NCBI GenBank assembly: GCA_012520835.1
Contig: JAAYNN010000032.1
Span: 1-6,097 of the forward strand
Direction of reading: 5' to 3'
DNA: 6,097 nt
Origin: Dehalococcoidales bacterium
GTDB taxonomy: Bacteria; Chloroflexota; Dehalococcoidia; Dehalococcoidales; UBA5627
Both the position numbers and the translations under genes were made by a program. How positions within the stretch are numbered: the stretch's first letter is position 1; every line of letters begins with the position of its first letter. Shown here one piece after another: positions 5,679 through 6,097 of the stretch. Under the pieces are notes generated by a model. It was not told the origin of the DNA. It did no database searches and saw only the letters and a program-made list of their open reading frames with translations.

Positions 5679-6097
5679 ATGGAAATAGATATCCTTTTCG
5701 ATGAGGGTTTCGAGGATAGCCTCGACGAGAAATGGCTGCGTGAGATAATCGAGGCTGTGCTTAAGGCGGAGAATGTCGGCGATAACATCGAAATGAGCCT
5801 GCTTATCACCGGGCAGGAGCGAATCCAACAGCTAAATAGGGATTACCGTAAAATCGACAAACCGACCGATGTGCTCTCCTTTGCCATGCAGGACGAACTC
5901 TCGTCGGAAGACGGAGAGGATTGCTCTTTCATCTCACCGCCGGACGGCATCAAGCAGCTCGGGGAAGTGATTATCAGCTTTCCGCAGGTTGTCATACAGG
6001 CGCAGGAACACAATCACTCCGTAAAAAGAGAGGCAGCCATTCTTGCCATCCACGGCGTCTTGCACCTTCTGGGTTATGACCACATCGAAGACGACGA
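5679..6097 (+). CDS. ybeY: Endoribonuclease YbeY (rRNA maturation/quality control), 3' end outside the window
   Basis: This is a UPF0054/YbeY metalloprotein, a single-strand endoribonuclease involved in 16S rRNA 3'-end maturation and ribosome quality control in the cytoplasm. 139 complete codons are visible and the frame runs off the window edge. Diagnostic blocks are LNRDYRKIDKPTDVLSFAM (from residue 52), LGEVIIS, and the zinc motif HGVLHLLGYDH with His125, His129 and His135. Only the last 10-20 residues should be missing, given the family length of about 150-170. A short acidic insertion (about 72-88) lies between the DVLSF and LGE blocks. Possible starts are ATG 5667, 5670 and 5679, none with a Shine-Dalgarno. 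I favour 5679 because the -10 box overlaps the two earlier ATGs and the predicted transcription start falls on 5679. It is separated from the sigma/anti-sigma operon by a terminator and repeats, so it is probably independent. Confidence 0.93.
   Translation, partial: MEIDILFDEGFEDSLDEKWLREIIEAVLKAENVGDNIEMSLLITGQERIQQLNRDYRKIDKPTDVLSFAMQDELSSEDGEDCSFISPPDGIKQLGEVIISFPQVVIQAQEHNHSVKREAAILAIHGVLHLLGYDHIEDD

Noticed and set aside
5553..5828. 91-codon minus-strand frame
   Set aside because: It is antisense to the conserved start of ybeY and runs into the 86-bp repeat; no recognisable protein features.

Overview
The window (about 6.1 kb, moderate GC) looks like bacterial chromosome. The serpins carry lipoprotein signal peptides, there is an ECF sigma factor with a zinc-type anti-sigma factor, and the intergenic DNA holds many short dispersed hairpin repeats built around a TGTCATnCTGAG...CAGAATGACA core. 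This style of intergenic repeat, an apparently leaderless gene start and the gene content remind me of Chloroflexota (Dehalococcoidia-like). That taxonomic guess is recalled and tentative; nothing in the window proves it.

Layout. Bases 1-425 contain no convincing gene, only a cluster of degenerate dispersed repeats and hairpins. Bases 426-3014 (minus strand) hold two tandem paralogous serpin genes 30 nt apart, each encoding a complete predicted lipoprotein of about 425 aa with an inhibitory-type hinge. Bases 3015-3384 are a divergent intergenic region with the serpin promoter, an AT-rich inverted repeat and one copy of an 86-bp dispersed repeat. Bases 3385-5386 (plus strand) hold an ECF sigma factor gene followed after 1 nt by a membrane-anchored zinc-finger anti-sigma factor gene with a large extracytoplasmic sensor region. 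A hairpin terminator follows. Bases 5471-5628 hold second copies of two dispersed repeats. From 5679 to the window edge runs the 5' part of ybeY, the conserved endoribonuclease, preceded by a strong-looking promoter placed so that the mRNA should begin at the ATG.

How the genes may work together. The sigma/anti-sigma pair is a standard surface-signal module: the zinc domain holds the sigma factor at the membrane until the outer domain senses a signal or is cleaved. The divergent serpins would sit on the same outer face and trap proteases. The serpin upstream region contains an ECF-like element (AAC-N16-CGTT) overlapping a TATAAT box. I therefore infer, without proof, a protease-stress circuit: outside proteolysis or envelope stress frees the sigma factor, the sigma factor raises serpin expression, and the serpins quench the protease. 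The two serpins have nearly identical frameworks but different predicted scissile bonds (Lys-Gly versus Thr-Ser), which suggests coverage of different protease classes. ybeY appears to be an unrelated housekeeping neighbour with its own promoter.
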